DNA of 64,000 nt from Pleurotus djamor (GCA_029747585.1 JAPEVF010000213.1:1-64000), one strand, 5' to 3'; shown: positions 1-12,458, counted from the stretch's first letter. Made by a program: numbers and translations. The notes: generated by a model from the letters alone, not told the origin.

Positions 1-1069
1 GCTGCGGCAGCCTTGCTGTTAGCCAGGTATTGCGTTGCTGGAATACCCTGTGAGGATATGAGCACCAGATGACGGGGGAGGAAAGGCAGTTACTGACCTT
101 GGGGTTCCAGACGAGACCAGTGGTGTGTTGATCCAAAACGTACTTGCGCAGTTCCTCCAATAGAGCGATGTAAGCACGAACCCATTCAGCATGTTTGGGG
201 TCTCTGTGACCAGACATTATGAATGTCTGTTAGATGAGAACATTGAAGGGGGGTACATACTTCTCCTTGAATTCCTTGATGACGCGATTACCATAGAAGA
301 GGGTAGAATCCTTGATATCATTGACATAGGGTGCTGGTTTTAGATCCTGTAAAGTAGTGAGTAGCTGTCTGGTGAAGTGTGAAGAATGAGCGTACAACTG
401 TGACCCAACCAACACAAGGAGCACCCTCTGAGACCGTTGACATGTGCGTAAACCAGGTGCGATCTTTACGATTGGCTTCCTTGAGACGCGTAATGGCCTC
501 GATGTCTGCCTGAAGAGGACTGAGAACTTCACCCCAGATCTTTGCATCTGGCTTCTGGCATGACGCTGCCATGAGTAAGAGAGATCTAAGGTTCTGGAAT
601 TGCTTTTCGACGCGATTGACCTGTGGACGAATTCGATGAGAGGGTTGCGATGCTTATTTGACGAAAGGCTGACTTGTTCGATCAAGGCTTCGCTTGGAAA
701 GCCTTTCGTAAGCTCGACAAAGGCCTTGAGTTTGCCATCGACGATGGCTTCGTCGAAAAGAAGAACGCTCCTTGGAACTTCAGCTGGCCCAGGCGTAGAC
801 GGTGCTGGTGGAGGTGGAGGGGCCGGCGGGGCGGGTGTAGCAGAGGACGATGGGGGTCCTGAGGGCGCAGGGAAGTCGGGCTCGCCGCCCTCTACCGGCT
901 TAGCAGGACGTATGGAACCATCCTGAGCGTGGACGATGTCTTCGATTCTTGATGTCGCTGCTTCAAGACTGCGCAACGAATTTGTGAGTTCTTGTACAAG
1001 AGTATGCAGACTAGTTTTTCACCGTTTGATGATCGTGGCCAGCGAATACAGACCGGTGGACGTCGACAT
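1..1069 (-). CDS. SRV2: Adenylyl cyclase-associated protein (CAP/Srv2), N-terminal part, truncated by window edge
   Basis: CAP recycles cofilin-bound G-actin at the actin cytoskeleton and in fungi also tethers adenylyl cyclase. The visible exons are 1023-1069, 674-968, 399-620, 261-346, 98-203 and 1-47. They join in frame for about 267 residues. The protein starts MSTSTGLYSLATIIKR and runs into the CAP signature LEAATSR(I)EDI at the first exon junction. A proline-rich segment follows, then the helical-folded domain (CQKPDAK, IEAITRLKEANR, FTHMSTVSEG, WVRAYIALLEEL). The first intron falls inside the conserved IKR-LEAATSR motif, which fixes the start at 1069. Placing proline-rich sequence this close to the N-terminus is unusual, because CAPs normally carry the main polyproline tract after the helical domain. 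The WH2 and C-terminal beta-helix regions lie outside the window. It is divergent from SPT8 with only 128 bp between start codons. Confidence 0.93.
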
Positions 1070-1197
1070 GGCCTAGTGGATAACGAGCGTTTTGTTGTGA
1101 AGCCTGAACAGGACCGTGACGACCACTTTCATGATTGGGCGCTTCTTACGCGTTCGCCCCTAACCCTAACCCTCAACTCCTCACCCCCTCGACAACT
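1070..1197. promoter_or_regulatory. Shared bidirectional CAP/SPT8 promoter with a telomere-like box
   Basis: The 128 bp between the two divergent start codons must hold both promoters. Positions 1158-1173 read CCCTAACCCTAACCCT, two and a half units of the TTAGGG telomere repeat in CCCTAA orientation, about 25 bp before the SPT8 ATG. Internal teloboxes are known binding sites for Tbf1/Rap1-type Myb proteins in fungi. Their role here is inference. Confidence 0.5.
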
Positions 1198-3599
1198 ATG
1201 GTGCACACTGACTCTGACGACGACGTCGACGATGTCGAATACGACATGGAGGAGGAACAAGAACAGGACTTGGAAGACGAGGGCTTACTCGACGGGATAG
1301 AGGTCGCAGACGACGCGACTGAGGATGGGGAAGAGGTGCTTTCCCGTCGCTAAAGACAGCTTTCATTCTTACTCGCGCGCAAGGACTCTGCATCTGACGA
1401 CTCGGACGACGCCTCGGACGATGACGACGAAGATGCTTCAGAGCCTTCAATGGATCCGGCGATGCTGCTGGACTTCGAGCTAGCCTCGGGCCTGCACGAT
1501 GACCTCCACAGTCAAGATGCCCTCGGTGTTCCACCTTCAACCGTCCCTCCGTCGTCTCATACCTCATCGCAACCCAGTAAACGTGAGTTTTTTGCTTTGG
1601 TTAACTCCAAAATCGCGTACTTATACCTAACATTGCTCTGGTATTCAAGCACCTTCACCCGTACCTGCTCCCTCCAAGAGACTCGTGGTTTCCATAGAGG
1701 ACGATCGCAGAAGAGCTCTTCGTATCCCTCTCTGGCCAGGAGTCAAAGCACCCCGTACATTCACCGTGGAAGCTATATGTGCTCTTCCTCACCCAGTCCC
1801 TACCCACTCTCTCGCGTCGACTCCATGCGTGACACACTTACTCACAGGCTCGGATGACGGTTACATTCGTGATTACGATGTCTTTTCTGCCCTTAATGGC
1901 AAGACGTTTCTCTCAGCACCACAGAGGCATCATGCCGGTGTAGTCGAAGGTATCTTGAAGGCTGGTCAGCTTCGATTTTGGTGGGAGAACCCCGCAAATA
2001 TCCGACCAGCAAACGGCGTTCAGTCTGAAGATGATCACGCTTTGGCACCAGCTCTTAGTCTAGCTATCCACTCCGACGCTATATGGGCCCTCGCAGGGAC
2101 AGATGTAAGGACACTCGTCGTCCCAACATACCCTTCCTCACATCCTTTGCCAGGTTGGAAACATCAACCTTTTTACTGTGAGACACGAGCCAGGACGCTT
2201 ATGCCATGTTTTCACTGGTGGTCATCGTAATCGCGTCTCCGCACTCTCACTGGATCACGATGAAAAATCCCTTTTCAGTGTTGGTTGGGATGCTGAGGCT
2301 TTGGTGCGAATTTCAATCCTGTACTCCTCGTTATCACCTCACCCAACTGCAAACCATTATTCAACAGCAATGGGACCTGAATACGGGTCAAATTGTACGC
2401 AATTTCAACGCCCATTCCGCTCAACTCTCCGGAATCGCGGTGCGACCCACTGCAGCGGTGTATCACGCAGATGGCTCTCCTGTCGTTGTTCGCCACGACA
2501 TAGAGCCCGCAAATGCTTTCCTTGCGACTCAAGATGACAACAGGGACATGATAGTTGACCAAAAACCCATTACTTCCGCGCCACCTCCTTCATCCATACC
2601 GCAGGGTCAACCCGCAGTCCCAGACCCCCCTCCCGACCAAACCGACGCGAAATCCGAAGCCTCATACGATCCCTTGTTCGATGACGATCCTCTCTTCAAC
2701 GAAGATGTACCTGACCGCGCCGCAGAAACGCCTGAAGACACTAAACCGATGACCCTGCTGAAACCCGGCGAGAGTTTGCAACCCAAGCAACCACCCAGAG
2801 CTGCTGCAGCTCCGAGAAATGCTCCGCCCCTTTTAGAGCGCACAAACTACACTTCTTTCTCCCCGGACATTTTGATGACCGTTTATATTGACGGTCAGAT
2901 AATATTGTGGGATAAACGGGCGCATACCTCTGGGACTGGCGTCGGTCGACTTTGGATGAGTGAGAGAACACCCCCATGGTGCCTTTCGGTTCGTGGTTGC
3001 ATCTCCTTTGTTGACCTTGTATCGGTGACCGAAACATTTTCTTGTGATCAGGCTTGTTGGTCAGCTGATGGAAGTCAAATTTATGCTGGGCGGAGAAACG
3101 AAACCATCGATATTTGGGACGTCCGGCAGCTGGGCTTGTCTTCTGACAACCCAAAATTGCTGAAGACTTTGCGGAATCCTCCAAGTTCTGGTCCCGTTTC
3201 GAGTGTCGCATCGTTCCCTGATGGTCGACATATCGCTTGGTAGCAAACTTCTCTCGTTGATATATTAGTTACCTTACTGATCTATGATCTATCGTTATAG
3301 TGCTTCGGTTGACAATCTACGGCTATGGAACGTCGCTGAGGCGAATGAACCTGATGCTTCGGGGAAGATGAAGAGTGGTGTTCAATTCAAGATCATCCCT
3401 GGTCATCACGGCGGTACCATCTCGCAAATGCGTAGGTCCTTCCTATCTATTACTCGGTCGTATATTGGTTTCTCACCTTCGCAACGTAGTCGTTGACCCA
3501 GGCGCCCGGTTTCTTGTTAGTGCAAGTAGTAATCGCGGTTGGCCTTACGGAGATTCCACACGGACGGTTTTCGTACATGAAATTAAGCACTTCAAGTAG
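1198..3599 (+). CDS. SPT8: SAGA complex subunit Spt8, WD40-repeat protein
   Basis: Spt8 is the SAGA subunit that contacts TBP and directs its delivery to promoters in the nucleus. Exons are 1198-1335, 1384-1582, 1650-2104, 2154-2303, 2368-2988, 3052-3239, 3301-3431 and 3490-3599, giving 663 residues in an unbroken frame. The N-terminus is a long Asp/Glu/Ser-rich acidic tail. The WD40 part carries Spt8 hallmarks: HPVPTH, LLTGSDDGYIRDYD, NGKTF, QRHHAGVVEGI, AGQLRFWWENP, VGWDAEALQWDLNTGQ and, at the C-terminus, GTISQMLVDP and SASSNRGW. A long Pro/Asp/Glu-rich insertion (about 2460-2840) separates the propeller blades, as in other fungal Spt8 proteins. The last exon stops immediately after VFVHEIKHFK, close to the usual family end. 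Some upstream in-frame sequence is open, but the ATG at 1198 begins the acidic tail and is preferred. Confidence 0.95.
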
Positions 3600-3699
3600 G
3601 TGGGATGAGTAACACGCTATAGCCGTTTCGAATTTTCTTCTGTCGTTCCATGGACCTGTCCAAGCATGATTAGCAACGAGCAGGTACTCCCCTCTGATT

Positions 3700-4215
3700 C
3701 GGCGCTAAACCCTTGCTTCCACTAGAGACAGAACGAAGACCAGACGCCACGGTCTAGTCTCTCTCATGTACATGTCTTCGCCGCGACGTTCGGGTTGCCT
3801 TTTGTCCAACCATGGCCCCTGTAACTCAGATGATACACAGTGGACCCGGAAGTGGCTTCAGCCCCATCAACCTTCGAGCACGTACAGCCCCCCTTCCAAG
3901 AACGCTGGGTGACGCGCCCTCGTCTACAAGACGTAGAAACTCTTCTTTGTAGTTCGAACAGAGGATTTTGCACTTTGTCCACGATGCCTTGCGACAAGAT
4001 ATGACGATACCCCAGATAAAGGCGAAGGAAGAAGGTACGTCAGGGATGCGTCAACGATATCTCGTTGACCCATGGTGTTAGTTAGTCTGATGACCCTCAA
4101 CAAATAGGATGATGGTGGTGATGATGCTGTAGACGGCGCTGAACATGTACGTGACGTTTCAACATGACGGCTAATCATAATCTTTGGAAGGCCTTATGGG
4201 GCGAGGTTCTTACGT
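3700..4215 (-). pseudogene. Decayed copy of the SEC14 3' end
   Basis: This stretch matches, base by base over several hundred nucleotides, the 3' part of the intact SEC14 gene at about 12,460-12,950, in the same orientation. Recognisable remnants are the sequence around the Sec14 stop codon, the SQ(D/G)(T/I)VDKV segment, the GG(S/C)CTC motif with its ACxxL-like tail, and the intron before the MGQLAVVN exon. That intron is also recognisable, so this is a DNA-level duplication and not a retrocopy. The reading frame is damaged: the part matching LGSNYKEELLRLVDEDALPSVL is scrambled by indels, and no N-terminal CRAL-TRIO exons are present. I see no way to make a functional protein from it. Confidence 0.85.
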
Positions 4216-7200
4216 TCTTCCTTCCTGGAATGTGGATCGAGCTGGTGAGGTAAATGTGATCATTTTATACTTACTAGTATGGTCAGATGGGCTGACCCGA
4301 ATTTGAAATGAAACCTTCGTTTGCCATGTCGCGCGCAACAGCCCGAAGACACGATCAGTGACTATTTACGTAAAGACGTCAATGACCATTCAATATTCAA
4401 TATTCACCAACGAGCCTCTATCCTTATTGTGGACCAGTTTCACCACGCGTGAGGGTTTCCCTGGGATACCCCGGTTTCGTCTGATTTACTTCTTGAATCG
4501 TTTAGCCGAAGGTTCAGCGCGCGGTCCTGAGACTTCGGGCATAATACTAATAGCGCGATAATATGACTCCAGCCATCGAAGGCTTGAACTTCGCATGATC
4601 GTCTCCTCATCGGTCTTTTCCCTCCTCCTTGCGGTCACCTAATGAGCCCGAGTCTCGAGGTTCAGCAAGTACCAGCGTTCTCACGGCGGTTCTGACGCGA
4701 ACGGTGCGTCTACTTCTTTTCGAGGAGGACCTACATTTTCCCCTCAACAACGCTCCGCCGCCTCAATATCGAACGAGTCTCCTTGGTCACTCTCACCTCT
4801 CACCCACTCCGATGACAACGCAATTTCCTTGTCTCCTCTGTGCATCATCGCAGACTTCTATCCCTCCGTTTTCACTCCCTTTTCCGCGAGACACGGGCTT
4901 GTTCTTCTCACCCCGCGTGGTGGGCCATGCTTATTTCCTCCGATGGTCTCACACAGACGATACCGAGATATGTCTCTCTGAGACGAAAGGACATGGTAGT
5001 CCATGCGTTTCCGTTTCCGTTGACCCCTCGGGACTATCCAGGTTCTCGACACCCTGAGAGTATCCACCTCGCACTGAGAGGACTCCAGCCATCTCTCACG
5101 TCACAGCTGGTCAGACAATTGCAAACGATGTTGAGGTTCTTCAAATCACGGGCATCTCCGACCAACTCAATGCGTATCCGCTCCTGGGATGGCCTTGGGC
5201 GGTTGAGTAATTGCGGCGTTGAGTGAACATCCATATGGGTGGTGGGGCCACGTCGGTCGGGTCTTGTGCCTTACTGCTGCGATGACGCCCAAGCCATTTG
5301 TCTTTTGACAAGCAGCGGAACGACTCTGTGTATCACATGAAATGACTCAGGCTTGGAGCATCGATTTGGCTCGCCCTCGACTCACTTCCAAGTTCGCCAA
5401 CATTGTATCCAAGCCTCACTCCGTCGGATCCACATGGTCAGCACTGGATCTGGACCCATATATTCGAAAGCGAATGCTTCAAAATGACACGAATGGCACA
5501 TACCTCCTTGTAATTGATTCAATTTCCATGAGGGCCTTGGATTATACTTATCCTGCATGGAGGTATGGACTCTCCGGAAGCCTTGCTCTCACCCTAATTG
5601 AACTTCTTTGCCACAGTTCCAGCTTAATGCCTCGAGGCCACTTTGGAGACCGCCCAGTACCCGCCCGCAGCATTCCCAAGATATATCACCCGACTTTGGC
5701 TCTCTCAGCACGGTAGGTCCACCTTGGGTCCGCCACCCTTTTATCCCCAAACACAGAGCTTCTCTTCATACATCAATCAACCCAGGACGACAAACTGATT
5801 TTGATCATCTAGCAACTTGTGCTTTCCTCGGGGTAACCACGATGAACAAGTACAGTGATATTACACAATTAGCGTCATTCAGCCCAAACAATCTAACCGC
5901 GTACGTCGTCGCAAGTTCGCAGGCACGCCATAGTGGATCATACTCCGGGAGAGTTGAATGACTCTACTATCTTAGAGCTCATCTCATCTACTCAAAGGGT
6001 AGTTATTTACCCGTTCAACCGTGGTACGTTAAATTGGCTGACTTCGCGAACTACCTCCCGCTGACGACGCCCTTCTCCTACATAGAATCGTATGCCATCG
6101 TGATGAACCTCAATATCAGCTTTTCTTTTCTTCTCCACGCACCTACCTTCATAACTGCTACGCTTATTGCCGAGTTTTTTCGTGACTTCGTGTTCAGCAC
6201 CAGGGGGACACGATAAGTACTCTTGGTCCTGCAAGTCTGGCGGGGGATATTGCATCATGTACCTGTGCTATAGGTCCTCCTCTGCTCACCAACCAGTGCG
6301 GCATACGTTCCATTGGACTCGGACCCATGACTTTTGTGGGGCTTAGCGGGTGATCTCTGCCTGTCGTGCGCAACCGGCTTCTTCTTGGCTTCTTCAATTC
6401 TCAATATCTGGCGGAGCCTTCTAATACTTATCAATGGAGCGGTTGTCGGGGCTAAACTTCATCAAACATCTATCTCGTGTTCCCTGGGGACTGCTCCTAG
6501 CCCTGGTAGAGTGATTGTATGATGCATCCACAATCGCCCTGAGTCATCAATCTCACGACCTCTTCGGACCCCATTGCGTCCTATATAGAACTCCCATACA
6601 TACCCTGATGGTCTTAGTGTGAGTCTTTTCACACTCCTGTAATACAGCTTAATACCTAACATGATGCAATATAGTATCGTGATCGTAGAACACGCAACTA
6701 CATATCCTTGCGAACACCGCCGTACCCGAACTGTGACACTTCGAAATTGGGGAATCACTGAGGGACGTTTTAGAGAACACTTGTATTCAGGACCAAAACC
6801 AATCATTGCCGACCACGGGAATCGTTGCTAGCATCGTTTCAAGAGTCTCCTTCCTTCCTTCTTCGACCGGGGAAAAAGTGGTGTCCTCCAAATTGCCTCC
6901 AAATGACGCCTAGGTCAACCAGTTTCCAAGAACGCGTGTTCGCGAACTAAAATAGACCAAAGTATGTCAAGCCACATGTCTCACGACCCATATACTCTAC
7001 TTCCCAATCACTTGCGCATAGGACCATAAAGTACTGGTACCTAACGGCGTGTCCGTACTATCTGTGGTGCCTATGGCAGTTTCCGACACTCTTGGTTTCT
7101 AAATCATCCTGTATGGTCTTCCAGCAACTTGAAACTTACACGCTACCCCAGTAACTGGCACTTGGGACCCTAGTCTTGTCTCCTCCCAGCGGTGGCTTTC

Positions 7201-7736
7201 CTCGCCAGAGTGTGTTCTCTCGTGTGGGCCGAACATCCGGACTGTGTAGTTACCTCCATCGGACTCCCGTCTTGATCCTCTCGTCGTTTTCGGTCTTCCA
7301 GGTAGATCTATGTGCTTCACGAATGGTTTCCACATTTACATCTCAGATTCTGAGCCTTTTTTATCCTCGTCGCACAGCATGCTCCCTGCAGAATAAGCTC
7401 ACTCGATTGATGTCCTTCTGATTGGTCTTTGGATGTCCACGCTCATGCTTTTTGTTTGACACCCGACAGGTCCCATACGTGAACACCCTTTCCGCAGCTC
7501 TTCAATGGCAACGTAACGTTTGGTCAATTCCTTCATCAGACCTTGGGTAGGCTTCCCACACTACTTGCTTCGTACACGAGATCGCTCTCTTCACTACAGC
7601 CCGGCAAACATTGAGCACTCCGGGTTGGTCCGTCGCTTTTTTGCATTTATAACATAGGCCTCTTTCGAAAACCTATACTATGGACGTTCCATCTTCCACC
7701 TTTTAATGCACCCCTACCTCTTTTTAGTCTTCGAAT
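4216..7736. other. 3.5 kb region with no recognisable gene
   Basis: Several open stretches of 60-140 codons occur on the + strand (about 4629-5057, 5342-5716, 5608-5961, 6034-6216), and a hydrophobic start-like peptide (MIVSSSVFSLLLAV) can be read at about 4594. I could not join them into a coherent spliced protein or match any to a family. It may be one or more decayed genes or fast-evolving orphan exons. The stretch from 6,220 to 7,736 shows nothing convincing. It lies between the SEC14 relic and the ATPase-like gene, in the segment bounded by the two SEC14 copies. Confidence 0.4.
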
Positions 7737-10700
7737 ATGACCTTCCGCTCTGGAACACATCATCGTACGTTCTCAATTTGATTCCCCTTCTAGCCTACTG
7801 AACCTATGTCTATGTAGCATATCCTCCCTCGACTTCTGTTGTGAACACTGTCACTTGGTTCCCGTATGAACCGAGTATTCTTTCGTCGATAGTCTATTCA
7901 AAGGACTTCAGCGCACTTCAGCGACTTGGAGGTACAAAAAGCCTTCTCCGTGGGCTCAATACCTCTGAAGATGGCCTTCGCTGCCTACTCCAAGATCGGG
8001 CTGACTCAGACCCTTCTGGTAACCTTTACTATGGATGAAGCCGTTCTCGTTGTTGAAAGATCAACGCAGTCGCTGAAGAGTTCGCCCTACGTCGTCGTCA
8101 TTTTGGTCGTCCGGCTGTCAAATGTGGTACCTCTGACCATGTCTCAGGTTTCAGCAATTACCCCCTGGTATGTACTCCACCTTTGATGAAAAATAATCAC
8201 CTCGATTCTGACCTCGACGCTTCTCTATAGTTATGTCTCTTCTTTATCAGTGTCTGCTGGCTTGTCTGCTCTTTGTGGGCGTTTTATACTAAGAATGCCA
8301 CAGGAACGGTTATTACAAGCCTCCAGAGCGCGCTGCTCCCACCCTTGTGCACAATTGGAGCTGGCCTCCTGCATGTACATATATTCCCTGAACCCATTTT
8401 ACTATCTCCAACACTCACTTCTTACTAGGAGCGTCTCTACGTGTTCGTCAGCCGGATGAGGGAAACGCGAACGCGAAGCATCGAGAGGCTTCGCCCTTTC
8501 ACTGTCATTCGTGGTTCACACCGCGTTCAGATTAGTCGCCAGGTTTGTGTCCCCCACTTCAATCTCATGATTATGCACTACACCAAGGCTATCCACAGGA
8601 AATCGTCGTTGGAGACGTCCTTGTCCTTCGTCCTGGGAGCTTGGTCCCCTTCGATGGGCTTTTCTTACAAGGAGACGATGTTCGATGCAACGAGGCCACT
8701 TTACCGGGTCAAGAGGCTACCCACAAACGTTCATTCGAGGCTTGTCAGAGTCTTAGACAAGCCCACGATAACGTAGGCGACGGAGGCCAGGGAGATTATG
8801 ATTGCTTTCTTCTCAGCGGAAGTCGGGTGACAGCCGGAACATGCACCTATGTCATCCTCAATCTCCAACCAAGAGGTATGTCTCTGTGATGTGATTTCAT
8901 CGTCACTTTGCATAGATTTGTTTGCTCTTTAGAACCATACCCGCAACAACGGCGGTGCTCCTCCTACCAAGCCGCGGCCGAAAAGCTTGCCTTACGAACT
9001 TCAGCATGGGCCTTTCTGACAGGATCGCTTTTGGCAATCACCGTATTTATGCGATTTCTAGTCGAAGCTCCAGCAAGGTATGTTCCTAGACCGGAAGATT
9101 CGAATACATCTACCAAGACTGTGCCTCACCCTATGGGCTGAATGCATGGTCGATGAGTAGTGTATGTGTTTTCGGGTTCGCTCCAATCCTCCTTTCTTGG
9201 TATTAGGTTGAACCTTCCTCGTAGTCTCTCATCTGATGGGATTGTGCGGTTTCTTGGCTGCTTACTTCTGCCAGTAACCAGTGTTATAATGGGGTCTTCA
9301 AATGGTGCGTACGATTTGCCATTTCCGGGATGCACTCCAGACTCACCCCACCGTGTCTTGAGAAGGTCTACTACTTGTTTTCGCTGCCCCTGTCTCCTAT
9401 GCAGCTTCCTGTCTCCTAAAACATGGGATACAAGTCCACGACCCAGCCTCACTGGAAGCCTGGGCCTGTACTTCGACGGTCCTCGTCGATGAAAACCAAC
9501 TCATATCTACCGACGCTGGCCATGTGTCCGCTGGGTCAATCGGGACGAACGTGGTATTTTATCCTCATCGTGGAGAAGATGTGTGGCGCGTGGTCGAATC
9601 CCTTCCTTCTGCAGTAGCCAATTTATACCTGGAGAGCGTCGCTTTGGCGGCGACATACTCCGATCCCATCTTGCGCTTCGCTCAGTTAATGGGATTTGGT
9701 CACCCACCATGCGTACCGGAGGTGGTCTACGGGGTCCCTGGCACTCGTGATCATCTTGTCAACATCTTTGTTATTCGGTCCAACAACTCCTTTCGTCTCC
9801 ACGCCATCGGACCTGCAAATATCCTAGTAAATCGATGTGTCCTCCAGGTTACTGCCGATTTTTTGCAGCCCAATGAATGCCCGTCAGTGCACGTTGTCCC
9901 TGTCGAACCCATCAATGCAGTCGCTACACAAACCCACCTTCCTGGATCCCTTTCCTCTGACAGAACCGGGGCGGTAATCGCATTCTGCTACAAAGATTTA
10001 AAACGTTGGCCTCCCGCAAGGATGACCCCCCAGTCATTGAAACAGGTGAGCTCCGGCCCCATTCACCTTCACATTCATCCCACTCAGCTACCATCATGAC
10101 GCTTTCTTGCAGCCTGATCCCCTTGCCATGCTTCAGGGAATGACGTTCATTGGAACTTTAAGTATCAATGGACTTATGGATCCTCTAAAATCTGCGACCG
10201 CGGCAAAGCTTCATCGAGCTGGCATCTCGGTTAAGCTATCTTCAAGCCACAGTGTTTCCAATGCCCAGGTTCATCCCGCCACTACTCCAGTTAACGTTAA
10301 CCCTCTGCAAGTCATTCGGGGACCCGAATATCGGACCCTCCCTTTTCGTCAGCGGTTATCCATCGCCTCTCGGCTTGACATTCTATCTCATGCTTCATCA
10401 GATGAAACCCAAATCCTCGCCTGTGACCTCATATCCTTGGGCCATACCGTCTGCAAAGCTGGCATTACCCAATTTGTCAGCGATGCCAACGTTTCTGTAT
10501 CTCCTTCCTCGCTAGAAACTCTGATTCTCTGGTCAAGGCACGCTAGAGATGTTACCCGCCAGCTCATTCAGTACCAGATGATCTCTGGTATAACATTAAT
10601 CGGTCTCCTTTGCGTCACGCTAGGACTGGTTGTCATGTCCCCCTTCCATTTTATGTGGTCGAGCCTCGTCTTACAGGCTTCTTCCTTCACCCTGTCTCAA

Positions 10701-12223
10701 TCCCAACCGCTTCCTAGTCTCTGGGACTCCCCTCCTGATCTACAATCGACCTCAACACTTTTCACCGTTCATATGATCAATCAGGTCGCCGCCCAGTCCT
10801 GTTATCAAGTCACCACTGTAGCATTGGTTCGAATCTACGGATACAAACTCGTTGGTGTTGAGGAAGTTGAAGGCCCAGACGTAACGTTTCTACAAACACT
10901 CGCTTTCAACACGCTCGTTTTCTGTTTTCTCTTTAGCGCTTTGAACTCCAGAGCAACGCAATCTCGCATCAACATCTTCGAAGGAATCTCCGAGGAGTTC
11001 ATACTCATCTTGATACTATCAGTAGGTAAGCTTACAACCTTATTCTTGGCTTCCTTTACTCTTTTAGACCCTTTTACTAAAGGTGTGCGAAGGCGCAGGC
11101 TTCCAGGTCATCCTCATTGAATACATCCAACCCACGGACTTGGTTGCCCCCCTTACTGCCCGTGGGTGGTGTGCCTCTGTCCTCCTCGGAATGTGTGTGA
11201 TCCCTATCGGGCTTATCACTCGGAAGCTTCCACACCTAGCTCAGGCACTGCGTATCGTTGGGGCCTTGGCCCATCAGGGGCCCCTTTACTCCCTGGTCGC
11301 CTCAGTGGACTCGTTCCAAAGCGATGTCCCCTTTCCCCCACCATCACCTAGCGTAGACCTCTCGTCACTCAATAACGAGGGTTATCTATATTTCTTGGAA
11401 GATTCCGCGACAACTGTAACTACATCTCAGTCCTCCACCCTGTTCCCGTACACCACTGGGCGATTTGGAGGTACTGAAGGGTTAACTGTTTCGTCCATCT
11501 CCTCATTCGGTGTCCAGTCAGACCCTTGCGCTGATAGATCCAAATATCTTTACGAAGTGCCCAGACCGTCGGACGACCAGATCCACGATCCCCTCATTGC
11601 CTATAACAGTCTTGGTGCTCGCCTTACAGAAATGGTTCAAGCTCTACGAAACACTCTGCGAAGCTCTCCCCCCGACGCGTGGGTTATACTACTTTTCACC
11701 ATAGAGCTCTCATCTGACCTTCGATAGTTCCGTATCCCTCGCTTCAATCTCAATACTATCTCAGCCAACCCCTGACTCTTACCCTAACACGACTTCCTCT
11801 CCAACATTTTACTCAATCGATACTGGTAGCTCAGTATCCACATCCTCTGAACTATACGAGAGCTTTACCTCAGATGGAACCTTCTATACCGCAACAGAGT
11901 ATCCGACCATACCTAGTCCCTCCTCGTCACGTTCGGCACCTCCGACCCTGCCGGCTGCGATTCTGTCGGACAGCAGAAAGGATGTCCAGATTAATCTGAT
12001 CAACATTCACATCCACGGTGATACATACAACGGTGAAATTAACGGAGGATACGTCGGCGGTCGAGGGAGCCGCGTCACTGTCGCTGATCATCGAGTCCAG
12101 CTTGAAGGTGAGCGCTCCCAAGATATCCCCCTGTAGTACCTCTCTCTAAGGTTCAACACAGACTCGGAGGCTATCCAAATCATCAATGCAAACACTTTCC
12201 TTTCAGGTGGCATGTCTCATTAG
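7737..12223 (+). CDS. P2B (PMC1-type) calcium-ATPase-derived pseudoenzyme
   Basis: The spliced product of about 1,230 residues aligns end to end with fungal vacuolar/plasma-membrane calcium ATPases, but its catalytic motifs are gone. Exons: 7737-7764, 7818-8018, 8070-8167, 8231-8374, 8429-8542, 8599-8875, 8933-9077, 9207-9304, 9363-10045, 10113-11021, 11083-11634 (donor less certain) and 11705 onward. All phases agree and there is no internal stop. Family landmarks: LxxLGGxxSLLRGL near the N-terminus, EIVVGDVLVLxPG then DGLFL, the loop DCFLLSGSRV, the M3/M4 region with NEGL where PMCAs have PEGL, a DPLK segment, C-terminal membrane helices, and FNTLVFCFLFSALNSR followed by NIFEGI. Losses: TGES becomes LPGQE (residues about 230-234), DKTGT becomes DENQL (Asp about 411), KGA(S)E becomes IGPAN, TGD becomes SSSH (about 639-642), and TGDGxND is replaced around 708-723. 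The tail is Ser/Thr-rich with a Gly/Asn-rich end. The 3' end is 12136 if the last possible intron is retained, 12223 if spliced. Ion transport by the P-type cycle is not expected. Confidence 0.8.
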
Positions 12224-12458
12224 CAGAGTCACGAATTTAGAGTATGTTCGATTGTTTTTTTATGACATGTATCATCTCCATCCCCCAGTGTATCGTCAGC
12301 GACTTGCGCGTTAGAATCCCTCATCCTGTGTATTGATGTAAATGTATCTTTTATGTTGACTAATATTATCATTAAATAGGTACAAGTAGCAACCCTCTGC
12401 TGTTCCACGAATCGACTTCAAGCAGGCTAATAACAAGCAGCGCTTCCGTCTAAATATT
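12224..12458. other. Convergent intergenic spacer
   Basis: Spacer between the 3' ends of the ATPase-like gene and SEC14. It is AT-richer than its surroundings and has short A/T runs suited to polyadenylation. No coding signal is seen. Confidence 0.5.

Noticed and set aside
1196..1567. Arg/Pro-rich open frame on the minus strand over the SPT8 acidic tail.
   Set aside because: It is the antisense of the Asp/Glu/Ser codon run and has no family resemblance.
4629..5057. Possible GPI-transamidase (PIG-T/Gpi16) N-terminus suggested by a FEEDLHF stretch.
   Set aside because: No further family motifs follow in any frame, so the resemblance is too short.
7737..12223. Treating the ATPase-like gene as an ordinary decaying pseudogene.
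   Set aside because: Exon phases and open frames are consistent over more than 1,000 codons, with good splice sites. Only catalytic motifs are changed.
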